64,000 nucleotides of DNA from 79-D21 sp964521575 (GCA_964521575.1 CAZFSR010000002.1:62001-126000), one strand, 5' to 3'. Counted from the stretch's first letter, positions 1 to 8,851 are shown. The notes: generated from the sequence alone by a model not told the origin. Made by a program: numbers and translations.

Positions 1-670
1 GAAGGGGGTCGAAGCTTGCGAACCCCTCATACAGTCCGTAGAAGATTCCGGGTTTGCGCCCCATCTGTCCGGAAATGGCCCGTTCGTCGTCAACGCTTCC
101 GCCCTTCACGTCGGTGGCGTTGGTCAGGGACGTGCGGGTGATCGTGTGTTCCTGCGGGAAGATCTGGTCCACCGAGCGCGAGAACTCGAACTGGCATGGC
201 CCGTGAACCTGCCCGCAGTTCCATTTAACGTTCTTACCCCCATCGGTCTTGCCCGTCGTCATGACGGCCCCGAACATCCGGACATCCCAGAAGTTCTGGC
301 ACATCCAGACCCTTGTGGCGTCGATGTCCTTCGGGTTGTTCCCCGGCTTGAGGCCCAGGGTGTCGTAGGCTTCCTTCTGCATGTTGGCCAGGATGGCACC
401 CCTGGAGAAGTAGATCCGGAAGCCGGGTTCCCCGTCCTTGGTCTGCGCAACGAAATCCCGGATTTTCCTCTTGATCGAGGCGTCCGTCGTGAAGCCGTGC
501 CCCGTCATGATGTCCATGCGCGGCATGTTTCCGTTGTCGGGGTCCCCGTTGGGATTCCCGTTGATGACATCGAAGAGGAACAGGACGTCATGCCGGACGG
601 CCGGGTTGCAGACGGGCAGCTCGTTGTTGATCTCGGCCAGGCGCACCTTCGCGATTTCGTTCGTCTTCAT
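1..670 (-). CDS. cas7: Cas7c (Csd2), type I-C Cascade backbone subunit, C-terminus off the window
   Basis: This is the RAMP-fold subunit that polymerises along the crRNA in type I-C Cascade. The reading frame starts at the ATG whose complement is at 668-670 and stays open to base 1, giving 223 residues; the family is usually about 280-300 aa, so roughly the last quarter is missing. The N-terminal part carries the Csd2/Cas7-like stretch FDVINGNPNGDPDNGN (about residues 35-50) and a later RTSLTNATD segment. It follows cas8c in the same direction with a 91-base gap, the standard I-C order. What would follow to the left is cas4, cas1, cas2 and the array, none of which can be seen here. Confidence 0.93.
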   Translation of the reverse strand, partial: MKTNEIAKVRLAEINNELPVCNPAVRHDVLFLFDVINGNPNGDPDNGNMPRMDIMTGHGFTTDASIKRKIRDFVAQTKDGEPGFRIYFSRGAILANMQKEAYDTLGLKPGNNPKDIDATRVWMCQNFWDVRMFGAVMTTGKTDGGKNVKWNCGQVHGPCQFEFSRSVDQIFPQEHTITRTSLTNATDVKGGSVDDERAISGQMGRKPGIFYGLYEGFASFDPL

Positions 671-761
671 GGGCGATCAGTCTCCTCTCTGTATTTATCC
701 GGGGGCATTCCCCGGGCCGTTTTAAGATTCGGCGCCGCAAGTTCGGGAACCGGTTCCAGTC

Positions 762-2810
762 CTATTCTTCCGAGGGGGTTTCCCCTTCCTCTTTCTCGGC
801 CTTCGGGGCGAACCTCTGGTGGTAGTACCCCAGCCCGAACATGGCCCGTTCTTCCATCGTCAGGTATTTCGGGAAGGATTCAGGCCTGGCCTCCAGGTGA
901 TTCATGATCCCGCCCAGGACCTTTTCCAGATACACCTGGAGCCCCTTCTTTTCCTTCCCCAGCTTCGAGAGGTGGCTCTTCGCCAGCGGGAGCAGGAGCG
1001 GGTAGACGCCTGCAGGGCTTGAGATGGCGGCGCTGAAGTGCTTGTCCACGATGGAGGCGTTTACGCTTCCCCCCATCGCGTTCCGCTGGATATCCTCGAG
1101 AACCGCCATCAGGCGCCCGAGAAGATATCCCGTCGAGGTGCAATCCGCGTTGAGTCCGGCCAGCTTCTCCACGTCGACACCACTCTCCTTCAGGTATGTT
1201 TTTCCGGGAACGGACCGGAGCAGCCAGAGCTTGAACAGCACCGCCATTTCCCGTAGCATTCGCAGGTCTTCCATGGTCTTGCCGCTCCCCGTCGTAACCA
1301 TGGCCTTCCCGTACCGGCGGAGAGCCCGGTCCAGGATTTCCGTCGACAGGGGGGCGTCGAAGAAGGCAGAAAGAAACAGATCCGTCATCACGCGCCCCTT
1401 GAGGCCCTGGTTTTTCTCCAGCGACTTCAGGTCGCACACCGTTTTTGCCAGGTCGGACAGCCCGTAGAACTCCCTAAAGGGCGATGTCTTGCCCTCTTTC
1501 ACGGCTAACTCTGGCATCACGAGCTCCTGGTCCAGGAACCACTGGCGGATGCTGCTCCGGACGTGGTCCTCGCGATCCTGGTACCAGCCGGACACGGCCG
1601 CTCGCCCCATGTTGGCCGTCAGGAAAAGGCAGTGGAACATGTCGGTCATCCCGACTCCCGGCCTCTTTCCAGTCTCGACGGACATGAAGGCCTTCCGGAG
1701 CGCATCGGGATCGCGGGCTTCCAGGATGTTCAGGAAATCCTTTTCTCCTGTATCCGTCCAGAAGACGGCCATCCGGCCTCCGAGATAGAACCGAGAATCC
1801 TCGCGCTGGATGAGGGTATTCAGCGTTCTCCCGTATTTTTCGACACAATCCAGGCAAACCGGAGCGAACAGGGCATTCTTGAAGCCGTAGGATTCGAAAT
1901 TCTTGTCATCGTTGTTGGCGATGAGTGCCGAACCGGTTGACTGCCCCTTGATCTTCCCCAGCCGGGCCGTGATGTGGTGTTTTGTCGCGGGAACCTTGAC
2001 CTCTCCGCAGATCAGGCAGGTTTCGGCGGGAACATCCGAGACGAACCTTGCCCGAACTCTTTCGGCCCAGTAGGCCCGTGTCTCCGGCAGGTAGGAAGGA
2101 TCCGCCAGGTCCGCTTCAAGACCCTGGACCACGAAAACGCAACGATCGGCCGCGTTCATGCCGGAGGGAATGGGGATCCCCTTCGTTGGCGGATGGGGGA
2201 AGGAAAGGGCCCGCAGGGCCTCCTCTTGGCAAATGAAGGGGATGTTGGCCGCCCTGGCCTGATCCAGCCCGGAAAGAAATGCCTCGACCGCCCGCATGGC
2301 GGGTGGAACGGATCCATTTTGCGCGGCATGAGAAATGCATTCCGCGACGACAGCCCGGAAAGAAACGAACTGGTCAGGAACCTTCCTCAGGTTTTTAACG
2401 TAGTCGTCCCTGGTCTTGGCGCTGGGATTTTCCAGGGTCTTCGGATCCTGGCCGGGAAACCCGAGAGCATAGGCCGCGGTATCGGCGAAGGGAAACGCCT
2501 CAATGCTGGACCGGGTCACGTTTGGAACCGTGCGTGATGCGCCGGGATCCTTGCGGGGCTTGCGGGGTTTGCCAGAGGCCTTGCCGGCTACTGCCGCCTG
2601 GACCTCTTCCTGGACAGCTTCGTCCGAATCCTGTTCCTCTCCTTCCGCGTCCGGATCAGAAGGGTTGCCGACCGTCCTCAAGATCGGCTCCACAAGGTTC
2701 CCCTGGAGGTCGACGCGGATGATCCAGGGAACGGGCAGCCGATCGTAAAAGGGGGGGTTATCCTTGTCGACGACCGTGTCGTAAAGTTCTGCCAGTTCTT
2801 TCAGGAACAT
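762..2810 (-). CDS. cas8c: Cas8c (Csd1), type I-C Cascade large subunit
   Basis: This is the large subunit of type I-C Cascade, responsible for PAM recognition; in this subtype an internal start usually also yields the small subunit. The 682-aa product has the Csd1 layout: an N-terminal LAELYD segment, a zinc-binding CxxC at C265/C268 followed by KHH, and a second CxxC (CLDC) near residue 320. Residues 50-100 form an unusual low-complexity insert, acidic then Lys/Arg/Pro-rich, which may be a lineage-specific linker. The start lies 2 bases past the cas5 stop, so the two are probably translationally coupled. Family assignment rests on motif layout and operon position. Confidence 0.9.
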   Translation of the reverse strand: MFLKELAELYDTVVDKDNPPFYDRLPVPWIIRVDLQGNLVEPILRTVGNPSDPDAEGEEQDSDEAVQEEVQAAVAGKASGKPRKPRKDPGASRTVPNVTRSSIEAFPFADTAAYALGFPGQDPKTLENPSAKTRDDYVKNLRKVPDQFVSFRAVVAECISHAAQNGSVPPAMRAVEAFLSGLDQARAANIPFICQEEALRALSFPHPPTKGIPIPSGMNAADRCVFVVQGLEADLADPSYLPETRAYWAERVRARFVSDVPAETCLICGEVKVPATKHHITARLGKIKGQSTGSALIANNDDKNFESYGFKNALFAPVCLDCVEKYGRTLNTLIQREDSRFYLGGRMAVFWTDTGEKDFLNILEARDPDALRKAFMSVETGKRPGVGMTDMFHCLFLTANMGRAAVSGWYQDREDHVRSSIRQWFLDQELVMPELAVKEGKTSPFREFYGLSDLAKTVCDLKSLEKNQGLKGRVMTDLFLSAFFDAPLSTEILDRALRRYGKAMVTTGSGKTMEDLRMLREMAVLFKLWLLRSVPGKTYLKESGVDVEKLAGLNADCTSTGYLLGRLMAVLEDIQRNAMGGSVNASIVDKHFSAAISSPAGVYPLLLPLAKSHLSKLGKEKKGLQVYLEKVLGGIMNHLEARPESFPKYLTMEERAMFGLGYYHQRFAPKAEKEEGETPSEE

Positions 2811-2812
2811 GC

Positions 2813-3526
2813 CTATGCATCTCCCTTCCGGCCGTTGAATGCGAGTTCATACAGATCCTGCGGAACGACGAGGACCCCGTTCTCGATTTTTGCGTCGAAC
2901 AGATGACGCTGGAGCGGGGTTCCTGTGGAAAGATCCCATGTGAAGTCGAAGAAGGTCATCCCGAGGCATTCGTTATGGTCGACCGGCGTTTCGCTGCCGT
3001 TTGCCATTCTGATGGAGCAGCCGAATTCGCGGCACCCGAAGTAGGGCTTGTGGAAATGCTGGCCGTTCTCCACACGTCTTTTAAAAGTGGACGCGTATTT
3101 CCCAACTGGATCCGTGACATGGTCACGGAGGTGTATCGTTGCCTTGATCAGGAACTTCGGGTTCACGAGAAGCTGCGTGTATCTCTGGGCCCGGAGATCG
3201 TCGGCACAGATGGGCATCATGGGGAAAACGCCCTTTATCGCCTTCCGGACATCGGCCACGTCGATCTTTGAGTTGGTGACCTCGTTTCGCAAGATGCACG
3301 CCGTAGACACGGGAGAAAGAAGCCATATCTCTTGGACAAACCAATCGAATTCGGGTTTCCAGAAGACTGCCTCTAGGATCCCGCGCGCGGCTGAGGGGGT
3401 CGGCATGGGGTAGGTGCAGCGTTCGACGTGCCCCTCCGGCCTAGAGAAACAGCCGTAGCGCCCTTCGACGACGACGGAAATCGGGTAGGATACTTTGCCG
3501 TAAGCGGCGTCGCATTTACCGTTCAT
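2813..3526 (-). CDS. cas5c: Cas5c (Cas5d), pre-crRNA endoribonuclease of type I-C
   Basis: In type I-C systems, which lack Cas6, Cas5c cleaves the repeat in pre-crRNA and stays bound to the 5' handle. The 237-aa protein shows Cas5 features: a YPMPTPSAARGILEAVFW segment near residues 40-57 (the Cas5 helix after the first strand), a Lys/Arg-rich centre, and FGCREFGCSIRMA near residue 165. An AGGAGG ribosome site lies 5-6 bases before the ATG. It follows cas3 after a 125-base gap and precedes cas8c by 2 bases. Confidence 0.9.
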   Translation of the reverse strand: MNGKCDAAYGKVSYPISVVVEGRYGCFSRPEGHVERCTYPMPTPSAARGILEAVFWKPEFDWFVQEIWLLSPVSTACILRNEVTNSKIDVADVRKAIKGVFPMMPICADDLRAQRYTQLLVNPKFLIKATIHLRDHVTDPVGKYASTFKRRVENGQHFHKPYFGCREFGCSIRMANGSETPVDHNECLGMTFFDFTWDLSTGTPLQRHLFDAKIENGVLVVPQDLYELAFNGRKGDA

Positions 3527-3651
3527 TGGGCACCTCCTAATAAAAAATAAACTCCAATCAGTTCATTTATGTAAATATTTCACTGGCCAAGGTAGGTTGA
3601 TTTTGACTGAAGGAGTTGGGATCAACTCTCAGGGCAAGTTAAGGTTACGTA

Positions 3652-5937
3652 CTAGACAGGGCCTAAAGAGCGAAGCTTCCGGACAAGGCCCAAGATGTCG
3701 ACGTCATACTGGCCGCACCATTCGGCGACAGGAAAGTCAGGGGCGATCTGGACAATCAATCCTGCGTCCAGGGCTTCCTGGTAGGCGTGACGGCTCATGT
3801 TCACGACGTAAGGCTGCATTTTCCGCAACAGGATGCGTGTAGGAGACTCGCAGTATCTTGCTTCCGCAAGAAGGGTCCTGGCGTTTTGATCATAGGGAAC
3901 AAGCACCTCAAACCGTTCTTCGTCGATGAGGTGAAATTTTTCTGCAATCGCGTCAAAGCGAAGGTAAGATGGGCTCCGGTCCTCCTGGATCTTTCGGGGG
4001 TCCTGTTCCACCCCTTCCCGGAGCCGCTGGAAATATTCTCTCTGGGCGTCCAGGTCCTCCGGGTTGGGATAACGGCGGAGGAGCGCCATTGCACTGTCGG
4101 TCCCGACCTTGTATTCCCCCTTCGGGGCCAGACCGTCTTCCAAGCAAAAGAGGACCACCTCTCCCAGGCAATCCAGTTTTCCCTCCCTGTTGCAGCGCCC
4201 CCCCACCTGGATGATGCGATCGAGGGGGCCCACGGCCCTCATGACAAACGGAAAGTCGAGGTCGACTCCGGCTTCCACAACCTGCGTGGAGACCAGGAGG
4301 CAAGGGAGCCCTTTGACCAGGCGCTCCCGCACCGCGGCCAACACCTTGCTGCGATGCGCGCCGCACAGGACGGTCGAGAGCATGAAGATCTCCCCGGGGT
4401 CAAATCCCCGGGCTTCGGCCGTTTCCCGGGCATATTCGGCTGCCCGCAGGGCGTCCTTCTTCGAGTTGAAGACAACCAGGCTCCTGGGGCGGGCCATGGC
4501 TTCGTCAATCACCTCGGAAAGGGAAACCGGGGCAAGATCCTTCATCCGGGAATACCGGACCCGCGCCAGTTTTTGGAACAGCCTGGAAGGGGCGTCGATG
4601 ATGTCGTGAACGGACCCTTTCGGGAACCCCGAAAACCGGACGGAAAACTCCTCCAGGGCCGGCTGGGTGGCGGAGCAGAGGACGATGGTCGTGTTGAAGT
4701 GTTTCGAGAGCAAGTGGAGGACGTCGATGATCGTGTCCATGTATTTCTGGGGGAGCGTCTGGACTTCGTCCAGGATGACCACGCTGTTGGCGATTCGGTG
4801 AAGCTTCCGGCACCTGCTGGGCCGGTTGCTCATCAGGCTTTCCAGGAGCTGGACGTTGGTGGTCACGACGATCGGCAGATCCCAATTTTCGCTGGCAAGA
4901 GACAGGCGTACGTCTTCTGGAGTCGTGACCTCTAACTCCCTGACTCCGGTCCCGCTGTGATGCTCCAGGACATTTTCCGAACCGAAAATCGAGCGGTAGA
5001 CCTTGACGTTCTGTTCGACAATCGAGGTGTACGGAATGGCGGTGATGACCCGGCTCATTCCATGTTTTGCGGCATGCTTCAAGGCAAAGGCCATGGCACT
5101 CCTGGTCTTGCCTCCGCCGGTGGGAACGCAAAGCCGGTAGATTCCCACCGGTCCTTCGGCCTTGTCGAAGCAAGCCTCGTAGACCTCTTTCCGAACCTCG
5201 TTGACAGGACCTGTCTTCCCTGCGGCAATCTCGGCCTGACTCATCACCAGCTTCTCAAACAAGTCGTGAATCCGGGATCCGGCAGAAGCCCGCAAGGCAG
5301 ATTTTTGGGGGCTGCCAGCCCTTTCCGCGTCCAAAGCATCGGCGTCGGCGAGGGCAGACAGGAGCATGCGCAAAAAAACGTCAAGGGGGCCGGCAGACCG
5401 CCTTGTTTCTGGCCGGAAGTACCGGTTCCAAAGCTTGATTTCGGCGGATGCGGCATTTAACAGGGTTGTGGAAAGTAAGGGATTTTCAAAATGTGACGAA
5501 AACCGATCCAAGGCGAGTTTGATATCGGCATAGACAGTTCCATCCGTCTTTCGTTTTGCTAGGCGATCCTTGAACTCGGCTTTGGAATGGAGCCCCCCAT
5601 GATGGGAAGCGGCTATCCATGCCAGAGCGGACAGACCCATGTTCTTTTTTTCTGTCAGAAACATGCTCCCCGCCGAAGAATGGTCAGGACCATGATGGCG
5701 CCCGCCGGATTCTTTTGAACCGAAATCTTTTATGCAGCTGGCGATGTATTCCTGAAAAAGGTCGCCCAATTTCCCGATGTCATGCGAAATCCCGAGAACC
5801 CGTCCAGTCTTTTCGAGACCGAACGGGGCAAGAAATTCCGAGGCAAGATCAGCCACGCAGGATGCGTGTTCCTTGAAGTCTTCACAAATACTAAAATTCT
5901 GGTATGTCCTAACAGGAAATTTCCTATCTAGCCCCAA
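3652..5937 (-). CDS. cas3: Cas3, HD nuclease-helicase of type I-C
   Basis: This is the effector recruited to Cascade R-loops to nick and degrade target DNA. I place the start at a TTG (complement of 5935-5937), 8 bases after a GGAGG at 5946-5950, giving 761 aa; the open frame runs to 6192, but that extension crosses a perfect inverted repeat and AT-rich leader. With this start the HD domain has H24 and HD at 52-53, Walker A is PTGGGKT at about 272-278, the DEVQ box is at about 390-393, and helicase motif VI-like QVGGRCNREG follows. All catalytic motifs appear intact. It is first in the operon, ahead of cas5c. Confidence 0.92.
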   Translation of the reverse strand: MGLDRKFPVRTYQNFSICEDFKEHASCVADLASEFLAPFGLEKTGRVLGISHDIGKLGDLFQEYIASCIKDFGSKESGGRHHGPDHSSAGSMFLTEKKNMGLSALAWIAASHHGGLHSKAEFKDRLAKRKTDGTVYADIKLALDRFSSHFENPLLSTTLLNAASAEIKLWNRYFRPETRRSAGPLDVFLRMLLSALADADALDAERAGSPQKSALRASAGSRIHDLFEKLVMSQAEIAAGKTGPVNEVRKEVYEACFDKAEGPVGIYRLCVPTGGGKTRSAMAFALKHAAKHGMSRVITAIPYTSIVEQNVKVYRSIFGSENVLEHHSGTGVRELEVTTPEDVRLSLASENWDLPIVVTTNVQLLESLMSNRPSRCRKLHRIANSVVILDEVQTLPQKYMDTIIDVLHLLSKHFNTTIVLCSATQPALEEFSVRFSGFPKGSVHDIIDAPSRLFQKLARVRYSRMKDLAPVSLSEVIDEAMARPRSLVVFNSKKDALRAAEYARETAEARGFDPGEIFMLSTVLCGAHRSKVLAAVRERLVKGLPCLLVSTQVVEAGVDLDFPFVMRAVGPLDRIIQVGGRCNREGKLDCLGEVVLFCLEDGLAPKGEYKVGTDSAMALLRRYPNPEDLDAQREYFQRLREGVEQDPRKIQEDRSPSYLRFDAIAEKFHLIDEERFEVLVPYDQNARTLLAEARYCESPTRILLRKMQPYVVNMSRHAYQEALDAGLIVQIAPDFPVAEWCGQYDVDILGLVRKLRSLGPV

Positions 5938-6271
5938 CGAAAAGACCTCCGAAATAAATAGTCCCGCTCCAATAGGGGAGACCCCCCTCCCTGGAGGAGT
6001 AAACAACCAAAAAAATAAAATGTCTATCAGGGAAACCCCTATTTTTCGATTTGAAAAGGGAGATAATGAGAATGTAAATTGTCGTTGGCGATATGATTTT
6101 GATTTTTTACGACGACAACATAAGTCGGTGAGGATAAGAATCGGCTGGCTCAAGTGTCTCGAGCCAGCCGATTCTAGGAAGTATTTTTTCAAGTATTATG
6201 AAAAGTCAGTTTTTCGCAGGCAATTCTCGGTTCGCCACTGGAAGGGCAGAGGCAAGATGGATCGGATTGAA
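5938..6271. promoter_or_regulatory. AT-rich leader upstream of the cas operon
   Basis: This 334-base gap has no credible gene. It is clearly more AT-rich than cas3 and contains the cas3 ribosome site (5946-5950), a perfect 15-bp inverted repeat (6137-6175) and a looser pair of arms, TTGTCGT at 6079-6085 and ACGACAA at 6112-6118. The minus strand has several A/T-rich stretches that could serve as a -10, but I could not find a clear -35/-10 pair. It most likely holds the cas promoter. Confidence 0.5.
6137..6175. repeat. Perfect 15-bp inverted repeat upstream of cas3
   Basis: The arms AGAATCGGCTGGCTC (6137-6151) and GAGCCAGCCGATTCT (6161-6175) are separated by 9 bases. A T-run follows on the plus side, about 8 bases after the stem. 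As RNA it would be a stable hairpin. It could terminate the upstream minus-strand genes before the cas promoter, or be a regulator site. Which of these is not decided by the sequence. Confidence 0.75.
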
Positions 6272-6760
6272 TTACAAGATAGGGGATTCCTCTTCTTTTT
6301 CTTCAGGATTTCTGCAAAACAATCCTGTCCTGAGCTTTTTTCTTGTGAGGATATCCAACAGTACACCCGAAAATTTACTTTCGAGGCAGCTCATCAAAAC
6401 TTCCTGAAACAGTTCCTCGTCTTCCGTAGGCTCACCGCAAACGAGATGCCAATTCCCGCCGCGGTCACACACCTCGTTTTCTGCTCCGAAATGGCCGATT
6501 TCGATAACGCGAGCTAGCGGCGCATAATCTGGCATGGGCTTCAGCGTTCCCTGCAACGCGTCTTCCAGTGAGATCCAGGGAATCCGAAGCTCGAGGCAAG
6601 TGGCAACCTCCCCGATCTCCTCCGTGTCCAGGAGGACGGGCGCGATCACATAGCATTCCCTGACGACAATACCCTCGTCACTGATCTCCTTTAGCCATTC
6701 CGAACTGCCGTTGCACGTTCTGGCCGTGAATTCCTCCAGGGTTTCACGGTGCGTTCTCAT
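6272..6760 (-). CDS. Unknown protein, paralogue of its upstream neighbour
   Basis: I do not recognise this 162-aa acidic soluble protein. It shares a pattern with the next gene upstream (6785-7183): an N-terminal RTC.G, then ATCLELRIPW, then ARVIEIGHFG, then LVCG and an LF..V..S helix. The two therefore look like diverged tandem duplicates of one small domain; this copy has about 40 extra C-terminal residues rich in Lys/Glu. A GGGAGG site precedes the ATG. It is the last gene of the mobile-element cluster, immediately upstream of the cas leader and on the same strand. The position is compatible with a cas accessory, an anti-CRISPR or unrelated cargo; nothing in the sequence decides. Confidence 0.6.
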   Translation of the reverse strand: MRTHRETLEEFTARTCNGSSEWLKEISDEGIVVRECYVIAPVLLDTEEIGEVATCLELRIPWISLEDALQGTLKPMPDYAPLARVIEIGHFGAENEVCDRGGNWHLVCGEPTEDEELFQEVLMSCLESKFSGVLLDILTRKKLRTGLFCRNPEEKEEESPIL

Positions 6761-6784
6761 GATTCCTCCCGAGCCTCCCTAGCC

Positions 6785-7183
6785 CTACCGCTCCATACTC
6801 AGAGCTTGGTCAATGGACACGGCATAGGAAACTGCCACCTTGAACAATTTGTCGGGTTGCGCTGCAAAACCGCATACGACAAGGCTTGCTCCGTTCGGAC
6901 CAGGCGATTCGGGCATCCCGTAGTGTTCGATTACCCGTACATCGGCACCTTTATATTCGGAGATCTCTCTCCGATCGCCGTTTTCGGCATCCCCAATCGC
7001 CTCCCACGGGACCCGGACGTCGACGACCGTCGCCAGCGTTCTATTGCCTGACGCATCCCCGCTAGTATCCAAGCAGCAAATCCGGATGGTTGGGCCAGCC
7101 TCCTCCACAGCGGTTACCCGCATAGCCTTTCCGCCGCAAGTCCTCCTCATGAAGCCTTCCAGGTGCGCGTCGATCGGAAACAT
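6785..7183 (-). CDS. Unknown protein, paralogue of its downstream neighbour
   Basis: This is a 132-aa protein of unknown function. It matches the 6272-6760 product at RTCGG, ATVVDVRVPW, VRVIEHYG, LVVCG and LFKVAVSYA, in the same order and with similar spacing, so both carry the same small domain. The two conserved Cys (in RTC and VCG) are shared. No signal peptide or membrane segment is visible. The two genes are 24 bases apart on the same strand and probably co-transcribed. Confidence 0.6.
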   Translation of the reverse strand: MFPIDAHLEGFMRRTCGGKAMRVTAVEEAGPTIRICCLDTSGDASGNRTLATVVDVRVPWEAIGDAENGDRREISEYKGADVRVIEHYGMPESPGPNGASLVVCGFAAQPDKLFKVAVSYAVSIDQALSMER

Positions 7184-7189
7184 CCCCGC

Positions 7190-7480
7190 TTATCCCTCCT
7201 CCCCTGAAAAGGGAAAACACTTTTGTTTTGGGACCAGCCCGGACATCTCTTGTTCCTGGGCCCGGCGCAACTCACGCCGGATTTTTGACCAGCAATCGCA
7301 GCCGTAGCCCCTTGCTACAGATTTCTCTGACTCAATCGGTTTCCCACAAAGGCGGCAAACCGGCTGGCCTCCTGTACCAAACCCATCAAACTCTGCGAAC
7401 CGTTCCTGTCCCTTTGCTTCTCGCATTCCTCGCATCTTCTCCCTTTGTGGGTTGTTCCCCTGGACTCTGGGAGTGTGCAA
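7190..7480 (-). CDS. Small zinc-ribbon-like protein
   Basis: This is a product of up to 96 aa with a compact metal-binding pattern, CRLCGKPI followed by SVARGYGCDCW, that is CxxC-x15-CxC (the two pairs 15 residues apart). Such ribbons occur in small phage and mobile-element proteins (DUF6011-like). A basic helix (KIRRELRRAQEQE) follows, suggesting nucleic-acid binding. The start is uncertain: an internal ATG at 7435 directly follows an AGGGAGA-type site and would give 81 aa. It is encoded 6 bases upstream of the paralogue pair. Confidence 0.5.
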   Translation of the reverse strand: MHTPRVQGNNPQREKMRGMREAKGQERFAEFDGFGTGGQPVCRLCGKPIESEKSVARGYGCDCWSKIRRELRRAQEQEMSGLVPKQKCFPFSGEEG

Positions 7481-7600
7481 GGCCCGTCTGCGGGAAACAC
7501 TACTCAGGGGAAAATTATTCAGACCTCAGGATGTTTCTTTATGGCCTGTTCTCGGAATCTTGAGAGCTAAAGCAAACACCGTTTTTTGGGTTGATTTCCA

Positions 7601-8851
7601 TCAGAGAACCGGCGTTTCGTCGTCCTCATCATCCATGAGTGAGACCTCTTGACTGGACGGGATGAGTTCAAGGAACGGAATAATATTTGACTTCTTTCGA
7701 GGACAAACGAACTCCACAGCAGTCGAGTCAGTTTCAGGAATGCGGTCGATCCGCCAAGAAATCCCGTCATGGCGTAGCACCATTCCTTCAGGCAATTGGG
7801 CAGGCTCTTCATAGGGCTGGGAGGTCAACAGACCTCCAGGCTGACCCGTCGAGGTCCGGACTCTCTCTGTGAAACAGATTTTGTTGGCGGAATCAAAAGC
7901 AAAGCCCCACATGATGTCGCTTGTCGAATCCATTATGAACTTCACCATAGCACTTGACGGCTTTTGAGCTGTCCACGAAATGGAGCTTCTCTTCGTAGAA
8001 ATTGCGGGCAAAAGTTCCTCAGACCATTTATCGAGTTCAAAAGCAAAAATGGACTCCACACCGTTCATCCTTGCGCTGAGGAGCAGGAGCCCGAGGGTTT
8101 CAGGAGAAAGATCGTCAACTTCGATAAATAGCGGGCCGACAAGATTGCATGGGTGGAAGACCCTCTCCCCTTGTTCTCCGCTTCCGTTTGATACCGTCAT
8201 TTCAGAAAGCGGCTCCAGGGCTGCCGACACTTCGGAGAGCATGGAACCTGCTGTGACAAGGCTGTTCCTTGAAAGAAGCGCTTTGAGCGAGCGGACTGTT
8301 TTGTGGGGAACGAAATCCGCCCAATCGGGAAGGGATCCCATAGATCTGGAATCGGTTCGGCCAGTGGATTCTTCCGCGATTTCTTCGTAGAGCGCCAAGA
8401 GAAGGACTGTCGCGGATTTTTGAGGAGACGTGAGGATGAACAACCGATCGAGGCTCTTTGAATCCATCGACAGGAAAGAAGCATATCTGTAGGCTGTGCA
8501 GGAGAGCAGATTTCTAAGGATTGCGCGAGCGCTATCCTCCCAGAAAGGCTCTCGAGCTGAACGCGAGCGCGCTTGTGGGATAAGGGCCTCGGCGAAAACT
8601 CTGGAAAGCTGGTCCAGGCTGTTCGCGGGCGCCTGCAGGATTTCCCGCACCGGATCAATGTGAACTGCGCCTTCATACTCGGGCCCCCAGTAGATTTCTC
8701 CGTAGTGGTAGAGCCCCTTGAGCCCATCGAGGCGCGGAACCAACACGAGGGCAGGTTCCCGCATTGTCCTGACCCAAAACAGGCGCTCGGCCACCCAGGC
8801 TGCTCGATCTGATTCCCTCCCACCGAGGAAGCCCTCAATTTGACCAGGCAT
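7601..8851 (-). CDS. Coupling-protein-like (TraD/VirD4-type) protein lacking a P-loop
   Basis: This 416-aa protein resembles the C-terminal two thirds of type IV coupling proteins. EPFWEDSARAILRNLL (about 101-116) matches the all-alpha-domain entry of TraD/TraG/VirD4, and LFIEVDDL followed by LLLLSARMNG matches their Walker B strand and following helix. No Walker A (GxxxxGKS/T) is present, and the first 100 residues do not look like an intact ATPase N-terminus. It may be a degenerate or non-ATPase derivative that recruits DNA-protein complexes to a helper conjugation machine. It overlaps the upstream small gene by 17 bases. I am fairly sure of the resemblance and unsure of function. Confidence 0.5.
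   Translation of the reverse strand: MPGQIEGFLGGRESDRAAWVAERLFWVRTMREPALVLVPRLDGLKGLYHYGEIYWGPEYEGAVHIDPVREILQAPANSLDQLSRVFAEALIPQARSRSAREPFWEDSARAILRNLLSCTAYRYASFLSMDSKSLDRLFILTSPQKSATVLLLALYEEIAEESTGRTDSRSMGSLPDWADFVPHKTVRSLKALLSRNSLVTAGSMLSEVSAALEPLSEMTVSNGSGEQGERVFHPCNLVGPLFIEVDDLSPETLGLLLLSARMNGVESIFAFELDKWSEELLPAISTKRSSISWTAQKPSSAMVKFIMDSTSDIMWGFAFDSANKICFTERVRTSTGQPGGLLTSQPYEEPAQLPEGMVLRHDGISWRIDRIPETDSTAVEFVCPRKKSNIIPFLELIPSSQEVSLMDDEDDETPVL

Noticed and set aside
5938..6192. Cas3 start at 6192
   Set aside because: The 85 residues would be encoded by an AT-rich leader containing a perfect inverted repeat; a TTG with an ideal ribosome site gives a family-length protein.
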